From: Candidatus Frackibacter sp. WG13
GTDB lineage: Bacteria > Bacillota > Halanaerobiia > Halobacteroidales > Acetohalobiaceae
Direction of reading: 5' to 3'
DNA length: 64,000 nt
NCBI RefSeq assembly: GCF_900114655.1
Contig: NZ_FOTT01000005.1
Span: 1 to 64,000 of the forward strand
Notes under the pieces: model-generated
Seen by the model: only the letters and a program-made list of their open reading frames with translations
The model's database searches: none
Told to the model about the DNA's origin: nothing
Position numbers and translations under genes: made by a program
Part shown: positions 8,448 through 18,345 of the stretch, in pieces
Layout of the letters: each line of letters begins with the position of its first letter
Position numbering within the stretch: the first letter of the stretch is position 1

Positions 8448-9353
8448 ATGGGGTTTGCTAAACATAGAACATTTTATATAAGAGAGGGATGGTTGCCCAA
8501 AACTTTAAAACTAATAAATGAAAAACCTTATATATTTACTCCAGCAAATAGAGAAGAGGCTATTGATGAATTGGGAGTAGGTAAAACTATGGTAGCAGCT
8601 TTGCGTTTTTGGATGCAGGCTACTGGTTTAACGATAGAAGGTAGAGGAACAAAGGGGATGATTGAACAAGAAATAACTGATTTAGGTAAATTTATTTTAA
8701 ATCATGACCCTTTCTTTGAAGATACAAAAACCTTATGGTTATTACACTATAAGCTAGTGACACAAGAATCTTTAGCTACAAGCTGGTATTGGTTCTTTAA
8801 TTTTTATCAAGAAAATTTTTTTGACCAAACTTCTTTTATAACAGAACTGAAGGCTTATACAAAAAACAACTTAAAAAAAGAGGTTGCAGAAAGCTCCTTA
8901 AAGAAGGACTTTCACTGTTTTAAGAATACTTACCTTTATGAACGAAAGTATAGTTATCAGAATAATCCAGAAGATATTTTGACTTCTCCCTTAGTTGATT
9001 TAGAATTAGTTACTAAGAATGGGAAGCAAGGCTTTCAATTAAATATTCCTTCTTTTAATAAATTAAGTAGTGATATACTCTATTATGTGATTTTAAACCA
9101 ATACTCTGTTAATGAGAATGAACAAATTTCATTTACTCAGTTATTAGAAACAGAAAATAGTATTGGAAAGGTCTTTAGATTAAAAAGAAAATCTTTATTG
9201 AGACATTTAGAATTTTTAGAAGAAAAAGGTTATTTGGAAATTCAAAGAGGGTTTGGCCATAATTTAATAACACTACACCAAACAAATAAATTTAAAGTTT
9301 TAGAAGATGCATATACAGATATAGACACTAATTATGGATTAGAGGGGATTTAA
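8448..9353 (+). CDS. DUF4007 family protein (BREX-associated)
   Basis: 301 aa; ATG 8448 follows AGAGGTGAT. It opens MGFAKHRTFYIREGWLPKTL, the hallmark of DUF4007 proteins that accompany PAPS-reductase-type defence genes. A helical/winged-helix core follows (ELGVGKTMVAALRFWMQATG, then ITDLGKFILNHDPFFED and LLHYKLV). The C-terminal part has another winged helix (LKRKSLLRHLEFLEEKGYLE). The 'GVGKT' here is not a P-loop, since no Walker context surrounds it. It ends 2 bp before the giant ATPase and so is probably made with it. The biochemical role is unknown; a DNA-reading adaptor is plausible. A divergent relative is encoded at 12948. Confidence 0.8.
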   Translation: MGFAKHRTFYIREGWLPKTLKLINEKPYIFTPANREEAIDELGVGKTMVAALRFWMQATGLTIEGRGTKGMIEQEITDLGKFILNHDPFFEDTKTLWLLHYKLVTQESLATSWYWFFNFYQENFFDQTSFITELKAYTKNNLKKEVAESSLKKDFHCFKNTYLYERKYSYQNNPEDILTSPLVDLELVTKNGKQGFQLNIPSFNKLSSDILYYVILNQYSVNENEQISFTQLLETENSIGKVFRLKRKSLLRHLEFLEEKGYLEIQRGFGHNLITLHQTNKFKVLEDAYTDIDTNYGLEGI

Positions 9354-9355
9354 AT

Positions 9356-12300
9356 ATGACTAGACTACAGGAGATTATAAATACTGCAAAAGGATTTAAA
9401 TATTCAATTAATCTTGAATATGATCTTAACGATCCACTTAAGATAGAAAATTACATACCAACTGATAAAGCAATGAAAATTATGAATGATATAGTTAATG
9501 GTTTTATATTTGAAGATGCCAATCGTTCCCATATCTTATTAGGCTCTTACGGTACTGGAAAATCTCATTTAACGATGGTATTAGCATCGTTATTATCAAA
9601 AAAAATAAATAAAATAGATAATGATATGGCATATACTGACCTCTTTTATCGCATTAGTAATTATAAACAAGATTTTGCTAATAATATTTCTCAAATCATA
9701 TCAGAAAAGTACTTGATTGTTTTACCGGAAGAAGGTTTGTTTGATTTTGAGCAGAGTATTATTTTAGGATTAAAGAAGGCGTTGAAGAATCAAGGGTTAG
9801 AAAGTTATTTGCCTAAAACCTTTTATGATACTATTATTGAAAAAATTGAATTTTGGGCAGAAGATTTTCCTACGACTTATCATAATTTAAAGGAAATATT
9901 GCAGAATGAATATGAATTAACCTTAAAAGAGTTTATTTCAGGAATAAAGAAGTATGATAAGAATTATTATCATATATTTTTAGAATTACATCCTAAATTG
10001 ACTGCTGGCTCTAAATTTACACCTTATAATAGGGTTAGATTAGTAGAATTGTTATCTAGTATTGAAAGTGTTTTAAAAAATTATGGGTATAAAGGGGTCT
10101 TAATTGCTTTTGATGAATTTGGTAAATTTTTAGAGGAGAATATAGATAATTTTAATATTAAAGATATTCAAGATTTAGCAGAATATTGTAATGATGAAAG
10201 TAATAAGTTAAACACTAGTTTACTATTAATTACTCATAAAAATTTAGCACAATATACAACTAATACTAAAGAAATGACTGAAGAATGGCGTAAGGTAGAA
10301 GGAAGATTTAAAAGACATAATATTACTAAACATTCTAAGCAGATTTATGAATTGATTTCTAAAGTTATTATTAAAACTAAAGATGGATGGCAAAAGTTTA
10401 AGGAATTGAATAAAGAAAATTTTAAAGATCTTATGTTTTATTTACAAGAGAGTAACTTATTTGTTGATTTAACGTTGGAGGAATTAAAAGATTGGATCTT
10501 ATTTGGATGTTATCCTTTACACCCAGCAACAGCCTTTGGGTTATTTAATTTATCAAAGTTAATTGCTCAAAATGAAAGGACTTTATTTACCTTTTTATCG
10601 CAACAGGAAAAATATGGTCTAAATTACTTTTTGAAAGAGGCAGATTCTGATTTTCCCTTAGTAGGATTAGATCAACTCTATGATTATTTTTTAGATTTAA
10701 TTAAACAGGAAGATGAAAATAGTAGAATTTATGGGGTGTGGAAGAAAGCTCATCGTAGTTTGCAAAAGTTAAATAATGACGAAGAAGTAGCAAAGCGGTT
10801 TATTAAAAGTTTAGCGGTTATTAATATTATTTCTAAATTTAGTCGGTTAGCTCCTACTCCTGAAAATATTAGGAATAACTTAGGCTTAAATAGAAAAAAA
10901 TTCAAAGAGGTTGAAAAGCTTCTTTTAGAAAAAAAAGTGATTTTTTATCGTAAAAGCTTAAATCATTATAAGTTCTTTGATGGTAGTGATTTAAATATTA
11001 AGGCTAAGATTAAAGAAGTAAGTAAGTCCAGAAATGAATATTTTGATCCGATAGTTAAATTAAATCAGAATTATCTTTTATCACCTGTCTTAGCTCATCG
11101 TTATAATTTTAAAAATAATATGTTACGATTCTTTACATCAGAATACTTAAACATACAAGACATTACTAAAGAAAAAATAAGGGGTAGCATTCAAGAAAAA
11201 TATCTTGATGGCAAAATATTTATAATTTTACCTTCCAGTCAAAATGAAATAAAAGAAGCTAGAAAAAGAATTCAAGAGATTAATCATAAGCAAGCAATCT
11301 TTCTTTTACCTAAAGAACATATGAATTGGAAAGCATTATTAAGCGAAATTGATAGTATTGAATATCTTTTGACTCAAAAAGATTTCCTTGCTCAGGATCC
11401 GATTATTAAATTAGAATTAGAATTTCATTTAGAAGAAAAGCAAGAACAATTACTAGCGAAACTAAATCAAATTTATCATCCTACTTATAACCAAGCTGAT
11501 TTTTATTATCAAGGGAAGAAAATAAAATTAAAAGATAAGAAGGAATTATCAAAGTTAATTTCTGAAATTTGTAAAGAAGTGTTTACTTCTACTATGATAA
11601 TTAATCATGAAATGATTAATCGTAATCAAATTACTGGAATAATGAAAAAAGTACGCAAAGATATTATTAAAAAATTATTATCAGAAAATGATTTACAATC
11701 AGAATTAGGTTTTAGTAATTTTACAGCTGCTCACACGGTAGTTCGTAGTGTTTTAGTTAAGAATGATATATTAAAAGAAGTTGATAATCAGATTAAGATA
11801 GTAGTACCTGAAACTATAGGAAACGGGCAAGGTGTAGTACAAGAGATAAAACAATTCATTGCAAAAGCTAAAGATGAAAGGGTTAATTTTAAGAATATAT
11901 ATGACAATCTTCAGTCAGCTCCTTATGGGTTACGGAAAGGATATCTTCCTATTTTACTAAGTGCTTACTTAAGAAAATATAGAGGTAGAATTGTAATAAC
12001 TAAGAAAGATGAAGATAGAGAAATAAGACCAGCTATCTTTGATGAGATAGAAGAAAATCCTCAAGTGTTTAAATTAGGAATTGACTTATGGGATGATGAA
12101 AAAGAGAGCTACATATTAAATCTAGAGAAAATTTTCAATCAATATATAGATGATGAATTAAAGAAACGAAATAGATTAAAAGCTCTTTGGGAAGGCATGA
12201 AGAAGTATTATCGAAGCTTACCTCATTATACTCGTAATACTAATAGTTTAGCTGAAGAAACGATGATGTTTAAGAAAATATTAAATAGAGACTTTAAGAA

Positions 12301-12934
12301 TACTCATCAGCTATACTTTGAAATCTTCCCAAATAAATTAAGTGAGAACGATTTTAATAAATTGGCAGATCAAATTGAGAATATAATTTATAAGTTAAAC
12401 CAAGCATTAGATGAATTATATAGTGAAATAGTTATTAAATTAAATGACTTAAATGAGCTAAAAGTTTATAATAGTGATACAATAAAAGGTAAATTTTTTA
12501 ATTGGTATCAGCAGTTACCTTCTAAAATTAAAAATCATCATTTTAATTGGCAAGTTAATAGTATTTTTGATCTAATAAAGGATTCTAATATGAAAGATAA
12601 TAAGGAATTTATAAATGAATTAGCAGAGAGGTTGACTGGTTTTACTCCTGCTCAATGGAGGGATGAACATTTAAATGAGTTTTTAGCTAATATCAAAGAA
12701 ATGTTTATAGAAATCAATGACTATAATCAAAATGAAAAACAACATGGAGAAGTTAAATTATCATTTATACAAGAAGGTAGTCAAAAGGAATTAAGTTTTA
12801 ATCAAGAAGAAGTATCAGATTTAGGAGAAATGTTATTATCTAAAGTAAAAACTGATTTTGATAATTTTGGTCATTCGATTAGTAACAAAGAAAAACTAAC
12901 AATTTTATTTGAATTGTTAAAAGAACAGTTATAG
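9356..12934 (+). CDS. Giant BrxC/PglY-like P-loop ATPase, first copy
   Basis: 1192 aa. Walker A is GSYGTGKS at residues 63-70 and Walker B is VLIAFDEFGKFLEE at ~252-265. YPLHPATAFGL, a motif of the BrxC/PglY family, lies near residue 386, and SAPYGLRKGYLPILLSAYL near ~851. The C-terminal part is helical. BrxC/PglY ATPases are core subunits of every BREX system and are thought to drive assembly or movement on DNA. This copy is clearly related in layout to the second copy at 14367 but diverged. The ATG at 9356 follows GAGGGG. No frameshift or lost motif is visible. Assignment to BrxC-like is by motif; which of the two copies is the orthologue of classical BrxC is open. Confidence 0.8.
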   Translation: MTRLQEIINTAKGFKYSINLEYDLNDPLKIENYIPTDKAMKIMNDIVNGFIFEDANRSHILLGSYGTGKSHLTMVLASLLSKKINKIDNDMAYTDLFYRISNYKQDFANNISQIISEKYLIVLPEEGLFDFEQSIILGLKKALKNQGLESYLPKTFYDTIIEKIEFWAEDFPTTYHNLKEILQNEYELTLKEFISGIKKYDKNYYHIFLELHPKLTAGSKFTPYNRVRLVELLSSIESVLKNYGYKGVLIAFDEFGKFLEENIDNFNIKDIQDLAEYCNDESNKLNTSLLLITHKNLAQYTTNTKEMTEEWRKVEGRFKRHNITKHSKQIYELISKVIIKTKDGWQKFKELNKENFKDLMFYLQESNLFVDLTLEELKDWILFGCYPLHPATAFGLFNLSKLIAQNERTLFTFLSQQEKYGLNYFLKEADSDFPLVGLDQLYDYFLDLIKQEDENSRIYGVWKKAHRSLQKLNNDEEVAKRFIKSLAVINIISKFSRLAPTPENIRNNLGLNRKKFKEVEKLLLEKKVIFYRKSLNHYKFFDGSDLNIKAKIKEVSKSRNEYFDPIVKLNQNYLLSPVLAHRYNFKNNMLRFFTSEYLNIQDITKEKIRGSIQEKYLDGKIFIILPSSQNEIKEARKRIQEINHKQAIFLLPKEHMNWKALLSEIDSIEYLLTQKDFLAQDPIIKLELEFHLEEKQEQLLAKLNQIYHPTYNQADFYYQGKKIKLKDKKELSKLISEICKEVFTSTMIINHEMINRNQITGIMKKVRKDIIKKLLSENDLQSELGFSNFTAAHTVVRSVLVKNDILKEVDNQIKIVVPETIGNGQGVVQEIKQFIAKAKDERVNFKNIYDNLQSAPYGLRKGYLPILLSAYLRKYRGRIVITKKDEDREIRPAIFDEIEENPQVFKLGIDLWDDEKESYILNLEKIFNQYIDDELKKRNRLKALWEGMKKYYRSLPHYTRNTNSLAEETMMFKKILNRDFKNTHQLYFEIFPNKLSENDFNKLADQIENIIYKLNQALDELYSEIVIKLNDLNELKVYNSDTIKGKFFNWYQQLPSKIKNHHFNWQVNSIFDLIKDSNMKDNKEFINELAERLTGFTPAQWRDEHLNEFLANIKEMFIEINDYNQNEKQHGEVKLSFIQEGSQKELSFNQEEVSDLGEMLLSKVKTDFDNFGHSISNKEKLTILFELLKEQL

Positions 12935-12947
12935 AGGGGGATAAGAT

Positions 12948-13766
12948 ATGGCAAAAAGAGATTATGAAAATGAATATTCACAACAAAGTTTTAGTTTAGA
13001 GGTCTCATATATTCTAGATTTAGTTAAGTTAGTAAAGGAACAAGAGGTTTTTACCAATAAAGATTTAGCACAAACAATGGGCATAGGTGAGCCTAAAATA
13101 ACGTGTTTCATCCAATATGCTAAAATTATAGATTTACTAGATGACAAAAGAAGTATAACTAATTTTGGAAGAAAAATTTTAAATATGGAGTATAGCTATG
13201 ATTATTTATATTCGTTATTATATTATAAACTTGTAAGAGGAAGTAATAATGGGGCACATTTATACTTCTCAAAAATTGTTAATGAAATATTATATGATAT
13301 TTCTTTTCAACTTAATAATCAAATTTCATTGCAGGACTTAAAAATAGAAATGCTTGATCATAATATTAGGAATATTGATGAAAATGATCATTATAATTAT
13401 ACAAGACAAGCAATCAACACATTAAGCAACCCTAATACAGGATTCGGAAAACTAGGAATGGTAAAAAAAGTCGAAGATAATTATGAAATTTATTCTTATT
13501 GGCCTGAACCTTTAATATGTGCTTATATTATTTATGATCGCTGGGAAGAAGGTTCAGTAGCAATGAAGATAGATGATATTATACGAGGTCATTATAATTT
13601 TGGTCGTATATTCTTCCTAGATGAAGAAACAGTAATGGGGATTTTAGAAGATTTGCAACAGATGGAGTATATTTCAATAGAAACAATTGCTGGGTTAAAT
13701 CAGATTAGGATCAATCCTAAAAAGTCAAAAGATGATATATTAGAGGCGATTGTTGATGAAGCATGA
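12948..13766 (+). CDS. Divergent DUF4007-like winged-helix protein
   Basis: 272 aa; ATG 12948 follows GAGGGGG. It is not a known family by direct recognition, but its layout parallels the DUF4007 protein at 8448. Here TNKDLAQTMGIGEPKITCF is followed by SITNFGRKILN and YSLLYYKLVRG; there the same order reads ELGVGKTMVAALRF, EITDLGKFILN and LLHYKLV. The N-terminal ~70 residues form a predicted winged helix. The C-terminal half contains WPEPLICAYIIYDRW and a further HTH-like part. It precedes a small P-loop gene and the second giant ATPase, so it may be the adaptor for that copy. Overlap of 11 bp with the next gene indicates coupling. Confidence 0.65.
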   Translation: MAKRDYENEYSQQSFSLEVSYILDLVKLVKEQEVFTNKDLAQTMGIGEPKITCFIQYAKIIDLLDDKRSITNFGRKILNMEYSYDYLYSLLYYKLVRGSNNGAHLYFSKIVNEILYDISFQLNNQISLQDLKIEMLDHNIRNIDENDHYNYTRQAINTLSNPNTGFGKLGMVKKVEDNYEIYSYWPEPLICAYIIYDRWEEGSVAMKIDDIIRGHYNFGRIFFLDEETVMGILEDLQQMEYISIETIAGLNQIRINPKKSKDDILEAIVDEA

Positions 13767-14367
13767 ACTATCAACCGAACAAAAAGATATATTTAATCAG
13801 CTTAGATTAATTCAAAAAGAAGAAAAATTCTATCGGCGCAAAAATTTTATACTTCTAGGAGAATTAGGCGTTGGCAAAAGCACCTTATTAAAAGATTTAG
13901 GGAATCAAAAAGGATTTCATTACATTAACTTTACTAAGGACTATTTAGAAGAATTTCATGATAGAGGTTATGTTAGTTTTAGATATTTAACCAGTAATGA
14001 CTTTTTAAAGTATATAAGTGAACAATTTTCTTTTTCGTCTTCATTCTATTTAATAGATGCTTTAGAGCCAATAATTATTTCTATTTATCAAAATGGTGGG
14101 GAAAGAATGTTAACTAATTTCTTTAATAATTTCTTCATTCAAAAACCAAGAGGTCATCTATTATTATCAATCTCTGAATTAACAAGTATAAACTTGAAAG
14201 AGATTATAATTAAAAGTGAGTTTAGTGATAGAAATCTCTTTTATCTGCAAGAAGATGAGAGTATCAGAAATGAATTAGCAGATAAATATAACTTACCTAA
14301 GGTTAAAGTTAATAACTTTAAGAATAATCATTATTTTAAAGCTTATAGAGGAGGGAGTAGTTCATAA
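13756..14367 (+). CDS. Small P-loop ATPase (BrxF/BrxD-like position)
   Basis: 203 aa; ATG 13756 is preferred (AGAGG nine bases upstream) over in-frame TTG 13750/13753. Walker A is GELGVGKS at residues 35-42. A Walker B-like strand, HLLLSISELTS, lies in the middle, and no further domain follows. In several BREX types a small ATPase accompanies the giant one (BrxF in type 3, BrxD in type 2); the size and position here fit that pattern, but the sequence is too divergent to assign the name. It ends with TAATG, sharing one base with the next start, which is tight coupling to the second giant ATPase. Confidence 0.65.
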   Translation: MKHELSTEQKDIFNQLRLIQKEEKFYRRKNFILLGELGVGKSTLLKDLGNQKGFHYINFTKDYLEEFHDRGYVSFRYLTSNDFLKYISEQFSFSSSFYLIDALEPIIISIYQNGGERMLTNFFNNFFIQKPRGHLLLSISELTSINLKEIIIKSEFSDRNLFYLQEDESIRNELADKYNLPKVKVNNFKNNHYFKAYRGGSSS

Positions 14368-17300
14368 TGAAGATTAAAGACTTAGTAAGTTTAAGAAGTT
14401 TTCAGCCTGTAATTAATTTAAAATGGGCCGATGATAAGAATGAACAATTAAGTTTATTAGAGAATTATATTTTAACCGAAGACTTAGCAGAACTTTTTAC
14501 AGATGTGTTAGAAACAATTACTATGAAAAGATCACCAGAAAGATGTGATCAATTAGGTGGAGATATTGATTCAGTAGATGTTCAACGTTCTCATATAATA
14601 AGTGGTCAGTACGGTACTGGTAAATCTTATTTTCTTTTGATGTTAAGTATAATTTTAGAGTTGAAAAATGATAGATTAGCAGAAGAGTTATTAGATAAGG
14701 TTAAAGAATTTACAGACTTACATTATCAATTAGATCATATAATTGATGAAATGAAGTACTTAGTTGTTAGAATCAATGGAGAAAACGAAAATGAAAAACA
14801 TTTTGATGATGTAATACAAGAAGCAGTAATCAATCGCCTCCATCAAGAATTTGATAACGTAGTTCTAAAGAGTAACTATCAAAACCTTTTAGATAATTTA
14901 ATTGCACATAAAGAACATGATGTTAGAAGTAAACTATTAGAAGAAGTCTTAAACCCAAAGAGTTATAACTATCAAGATTTATTAGAAGGACTAAAGGGGC
15001 ATCAAAGAGAAGCAAAAGATAGGTACATAGACTTAATGAAAGAAGCAGGTTTAAGTAGTGGTGATGATTTTAAGAATTTAGAAGAATTTATTGAGGATGT
15101 TAATGAATTTTTAATAAGTCAAGGATATGATGAACTGATTATTATTTTAGATGAATTTTCTGCTTATTTAGATGCTTCGGTTGAAGCAAGACGTAGTAAG
15201 ATAGATTTAGGTAATATTCAAACTTTAGCTCAACTGACTGCTCCTACTTCCAAATATAATATTTCTTTTATTACCTCAACTCATGTAGACATAAAGGAGA
15301 TTCTAAATCAAGCTTTTACAAACCAAGAAGATATCAACAAGGTATTTGGTAGGTTTAAACAACGTCAAATTGCGTTCAATCAAGGAAATGAATTAATAAA
15401 AGATACTATAAAGATAGATAAGAGTAAATTTAATCAAATTAAACAAAAACATTTGGCGTTAATTACTCAATTGGAGAATCAATATGGAGTGTCAGTAGAA
15501 GATTATTATCCTTTACACCCAGCAAGTTTAATATATCTACAACCTGTAGCACAAAAATTCGCTCAAAAAGATAGAACGCTGTTTGTTTTTCTAAAAGAAG
15601 TAGTTAAAGAGAGGTATTTTAATGAAGATGTTGAGGTTAATGGTGAATTGAACTTTATCCAATTAGATGATATTTTTGATAAATTTTTACCTGCTTTTGA
15701 ACAAGATCGTAATTTGATTAAAGTTTATAATCAAATGAGAGAGATAGCAGATAGTGAATTAGCAACTAAGATTAATAAAGCTTTAGTCATTAGTTATGTT
15801 TCTTTATTATCTACAGGAGCAAGTGCAAAAAGAACTGCCGGGCTTTCTAAAGAAGATCTACAAAATATATATTTTGTAGAAGAGAATCAAGTAACTAAAG
15901 CACTGGACCACTTAGTAGAAGATAATCGTAGTCATATTGTCTTTAATGATGATAAATATCAATTAGTAATTAGTAATACAGGAATAAACTTAGAGCAAGA
16001 AATATCTAAGGAAGCACAAAATGTTAATCCGTATCGAGAATTAAGGCGTTTATTAAAAGAAGAAGAGAATAGTTTAGATATTAAAAGGCAGTATAATTTA
16101 AAGTATAATAGAGGTCTTTATCCATTAAGCAGAGAGTTAGAAGGGAAATTAACTACTGCTGAAGATTTTACTGATGTTAAAGATTTAGAAGACTATTTTA
16201 GAACTAATAAGGATGGTAAACTTACATTTATAGTACCTAAATTTAATGAGAAATATAATTTAGCTGATTTTAAAAACAAATATGCACCTAAATTTCAAGA
16301 ATTGCCTGCTAATGTTGCGTTGGCTTTACCAAAGAAGATATATTTTAAAGAGAAAGATCTGAAAGAATATGGAGCGATTAAAATATTAGAAACTAATGAC
16401 GAGATAATTAAGAATGATGATTTAACTAAGTTATTAGGACAACGCAAACGAAAGCTTGAAGGAAAGATTAGAAATAGATTTTTAAGAAAGTTTGGTAAAG
16501 TCAATAACTTTACTTTTATATTTGGTCAAGGAATTGTTAGAGATGATATTAGACAAGATAAAGAACTATTTAAAGAATTATTATATCAATATTATGATAA
16601 GTTTCCTTTAGAGATTGAAGTAGAAAATTTTGATAGTCGGTCAGCGTCTAATTCAGTTATCAAGCGTATGATTGCTACTGGTGAAGATTTGATAAGCAAG
16701 AGTTCTAGTTCTGTTTTTCAGAAACAGATTTTTAATACTATGAAACCATTAGACCTGATTACTATTGAAGAGCAACCAGATAATTATAAGGTTAAGATGA
16801 AGATTCCAAGGGAAGAAGTAAGTCAGAAATCTTATCAAATTTGGCAGATCATTACTGATGATAATATGTCAATTGAAGAGAAATTTGAAACTTTAGAAAG
16901 TGCTCCTTATGGTCTAAATGAAGCATTAATTGAACTTTATATAGCTGTAGCTTTAGGTCTTGGTAAGTTTCGTTTGAAAGATAGGAAAGGCAAAGTTGTT
17001 ACTGCTCCAAATAAAGATCATATTGTTAACATTAAGAATAGTAATTATGAGATGGAAGAAGTTCCTGATACACACGTTGGGAAGAAGGAAAAAGTGAAAG
17101 AAGTGTGGCAAATCTTATCTAAAATTATTCCAAACTCTCAATATAGAAGTTTTGACCCTCATGGTAGAAAGGAAGATAATAAATTCTTTGCTATATTGGG
17201 AAGAGAAATAAAAGCAGCTATTAATAATTTGGATAGAGATAAAGATGTTATGGAAGGTAGAGGTTTAAATACTAAACCATTAGCTAACTTAAAAGATGAA

Positions 17301-18341
17301 TTAATAAAAGTTACTAAGAGTATGAGTCCAGAAAAGCTATATGAGAAATTAATTGAGTTAGTTGATAATCTTTATCCTGAAAAGGAATATAATGCTACTT
17401 TAAAGGAAATAGAAGATTTGATTGATAATTTAGATGTATTTAACAATAAGAAGAAAAGAATTAACCATCTTTCAAAGCAATTAGATAATTTAAAAGGGAA
17501 AATACACATACTAAGTGATTATTCTAATTTAAAGGAAAAACTAAATAATGTAAAAGAAATGTGGAGTAATTATCAAAAGGAGCCGTTTAATTTTACTCTT
17601 ATTTCAGAAATAGAAGATGAACTTAAGATGACAATTGCTGGATATAATCAGAAATATAAAGAAGCACATGACGCTTATTATCAAAAGTTTGAGGATGGAA
17701 AAGAAAAAATTCTAAATGGACAGCAAGATTATATAGAATTAATAAAGAAATTTGAAGCAATTAATTTTGAAATTACTAAAGTTTCTGCATATATTAATGA
17801 ATTGCATCAGTTTAAGCCTTGTGACCAATTAACTATAAATAATGACGAAGTAGCAAAATGTAGTTGTAATTTGAAAAGTTTACAGTCAGTAGAGAATAGA
17901 GCAGCAGATATTGAAAAGAAAATTAACCTTAAAAGAAAACAAATAGCTAATATATATACTAATTATATTGATGATTTTAACGCTAATCAAGGAAAGATTA
18001 ATAGATATTTAGAAGAAAATCTTCCTGATAAATTAGATGACTGGAATTTTATTATTGGAGCAATTAATGATGATGCAATAGCTCATAAAGATAAATTAAA
18101 AGTTAAATTAGAAGACTTAGCTCCTGAAATTAATGAAGCACTTTCTGAAACTGAAGATGAAGAAGAAGTGCAAAAAACTAACAGAGTTAAACTAAATGAA
18201 TTTATGCAGCAATTAGAGAGTAAGGTTAAGGCTTATGGTAGAAATAATATATCTTTTGCGGATATAAAGGATATATTTAACGAAGTATGTAATGAGTTGA
18301 ATGACATTAAAGACTATGAAGGATTAAAACTTGGAGAGTGA
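14367..18341 (+). CDS. brxC: Giant BrxC/PglY-like P-loop ATPase, second copy
   Basis: 1324 aa. Walker A is GQYGTGKS at residues 80-87 and Walker B is LIIILDEFSAYLD at ~257-269. YPLHPASLIYLQ at ~383 and ESAPYGLNEALIELYIAV at ~845 are the BrxC/PglY-type signatures. A long coiled-coil/helical C-terminal third contains two CxxC-like cysteines near ~1170 (CDQLT...CSC), a possible metal site not seen in the first copy. It is the closer fit to classical BrxC because PglZ and BrxL follow directly. It is 5 bp from the pglZ start. Intact, no frameshift seen. The role in BREX is established as essential, though its mechanism is not settled. Confidence 0.82.
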   Translation: MKIKDLVSLRSFQPVINLKWADDKNEQLSLLENYILTEDLAELFTDVLETITMKRSPERCDQLGGDIDSVDVQRSHIISGQYGTGKSYFLLMLSIILELKNDRLAEELLDKVKEFTDLHYQLDHIIDEMKYLVVRINGENENEKHFDDVIQEAVINRLHQEFDNVVLKSNYQNLLDNLIAHKEHDVRSKLLEEVLNPKSYNYQDLLEGLKGHQREAKDRYIDLMKEAGLSSGDDFKNLEEFIEDVNEFLISQGYDELIIILDEFSAYLDASVEARRSKIDLGNIQTLAQLTAPTSKYNISFITSTHVDIKEILNQAFTNQEDINKVFGRFKQRQIAFNQGNELIKDTIKIDKSKFNQIKQKHLALITQLENQYGVSVEDYYPLHPASLIYLQPVAQKFAQKDRTLFVFLKEVVKERYFNEDVEVNGELNFIQLDDIFDKFLPAFEQDRNLIKVYNQMREIADSELATKINKALVISYVSLLSTGASAKRTAGLSKEDLQNIYFVEENQVTKALDHLVEDNRSHIVFNDDKYQLVISNTGINLEQEISKEAQNVNPYRELRRLLKEEENSLDIKRQYNLKYNRGLYPLSRELEGKLTTAEDFTDVKDLEDYFRTNKDGKLTFIVPKFNEKYNLADFKNKYAPKFQELPANVALALPKKIYFKEKDLKEYGAIKILETNDEIIKNDDLTKLLGQRKRKLEGKIRNRFLRKFGKVNNFTFIFGQGIVRDDIRQDKELFKELLYQYYDKFPLEIEVENFDSRSASNSVIKRMIATGEDLISKSSSSVFQKQIFNTMKPLDLITIEEQPDNYKVKMKIPREEVSQKSYQIWQIITDDNMSIEEKFETLESAPYGLNEALIELYIAVALGLGKFRLKDRKGKVVTAPNKDHIVNIKNSNYEMEEVPDTHVGKKEKVKEVWQILSKIIPNSQYRSFDPHGRKEDNKFFAILGREIKAAINNLDRDKDVMEGRGLNTKPLANLKDELIKVTKSMSPEKLYEKLIELVDNLYPEKEYNATLKEIEDLIDNLDVFNNKKKRINHLSKQLDNLKGKIHILSDYSNLKEKLNNVKEMWSNYQKEPFNFTLISEIEDELKMTIAGYNQKYKEAHDAYYQKFEDGKEKILNGQQDYIELIKKFEAINFEITKVSAYINELHQFKPCDQLTINNDEVAKCSCNLKSLQSVENRAADIEKKINLKRKQIANIYTNYIDDFNANQGKINRYLEENLPDKLDDWNFIIGAINDDAIAHKDKLKVKLEDLAPEINEALSETEDEEEVQKTNRVKLNEFMQQLESKVKAYGRNNISFADIKDIFNEVCNELNDIKDYEGLKLGE

Positions 18342-18345
18342 TAAG

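Noticed and set aside
8530-8660. P-loop in the DUF4007 protein (GVGKT)
   Set aside because: The preceding strand and following helix of a Walker A are missing, and no Walker B is present; the same position in the related protein reads GIGEPK.
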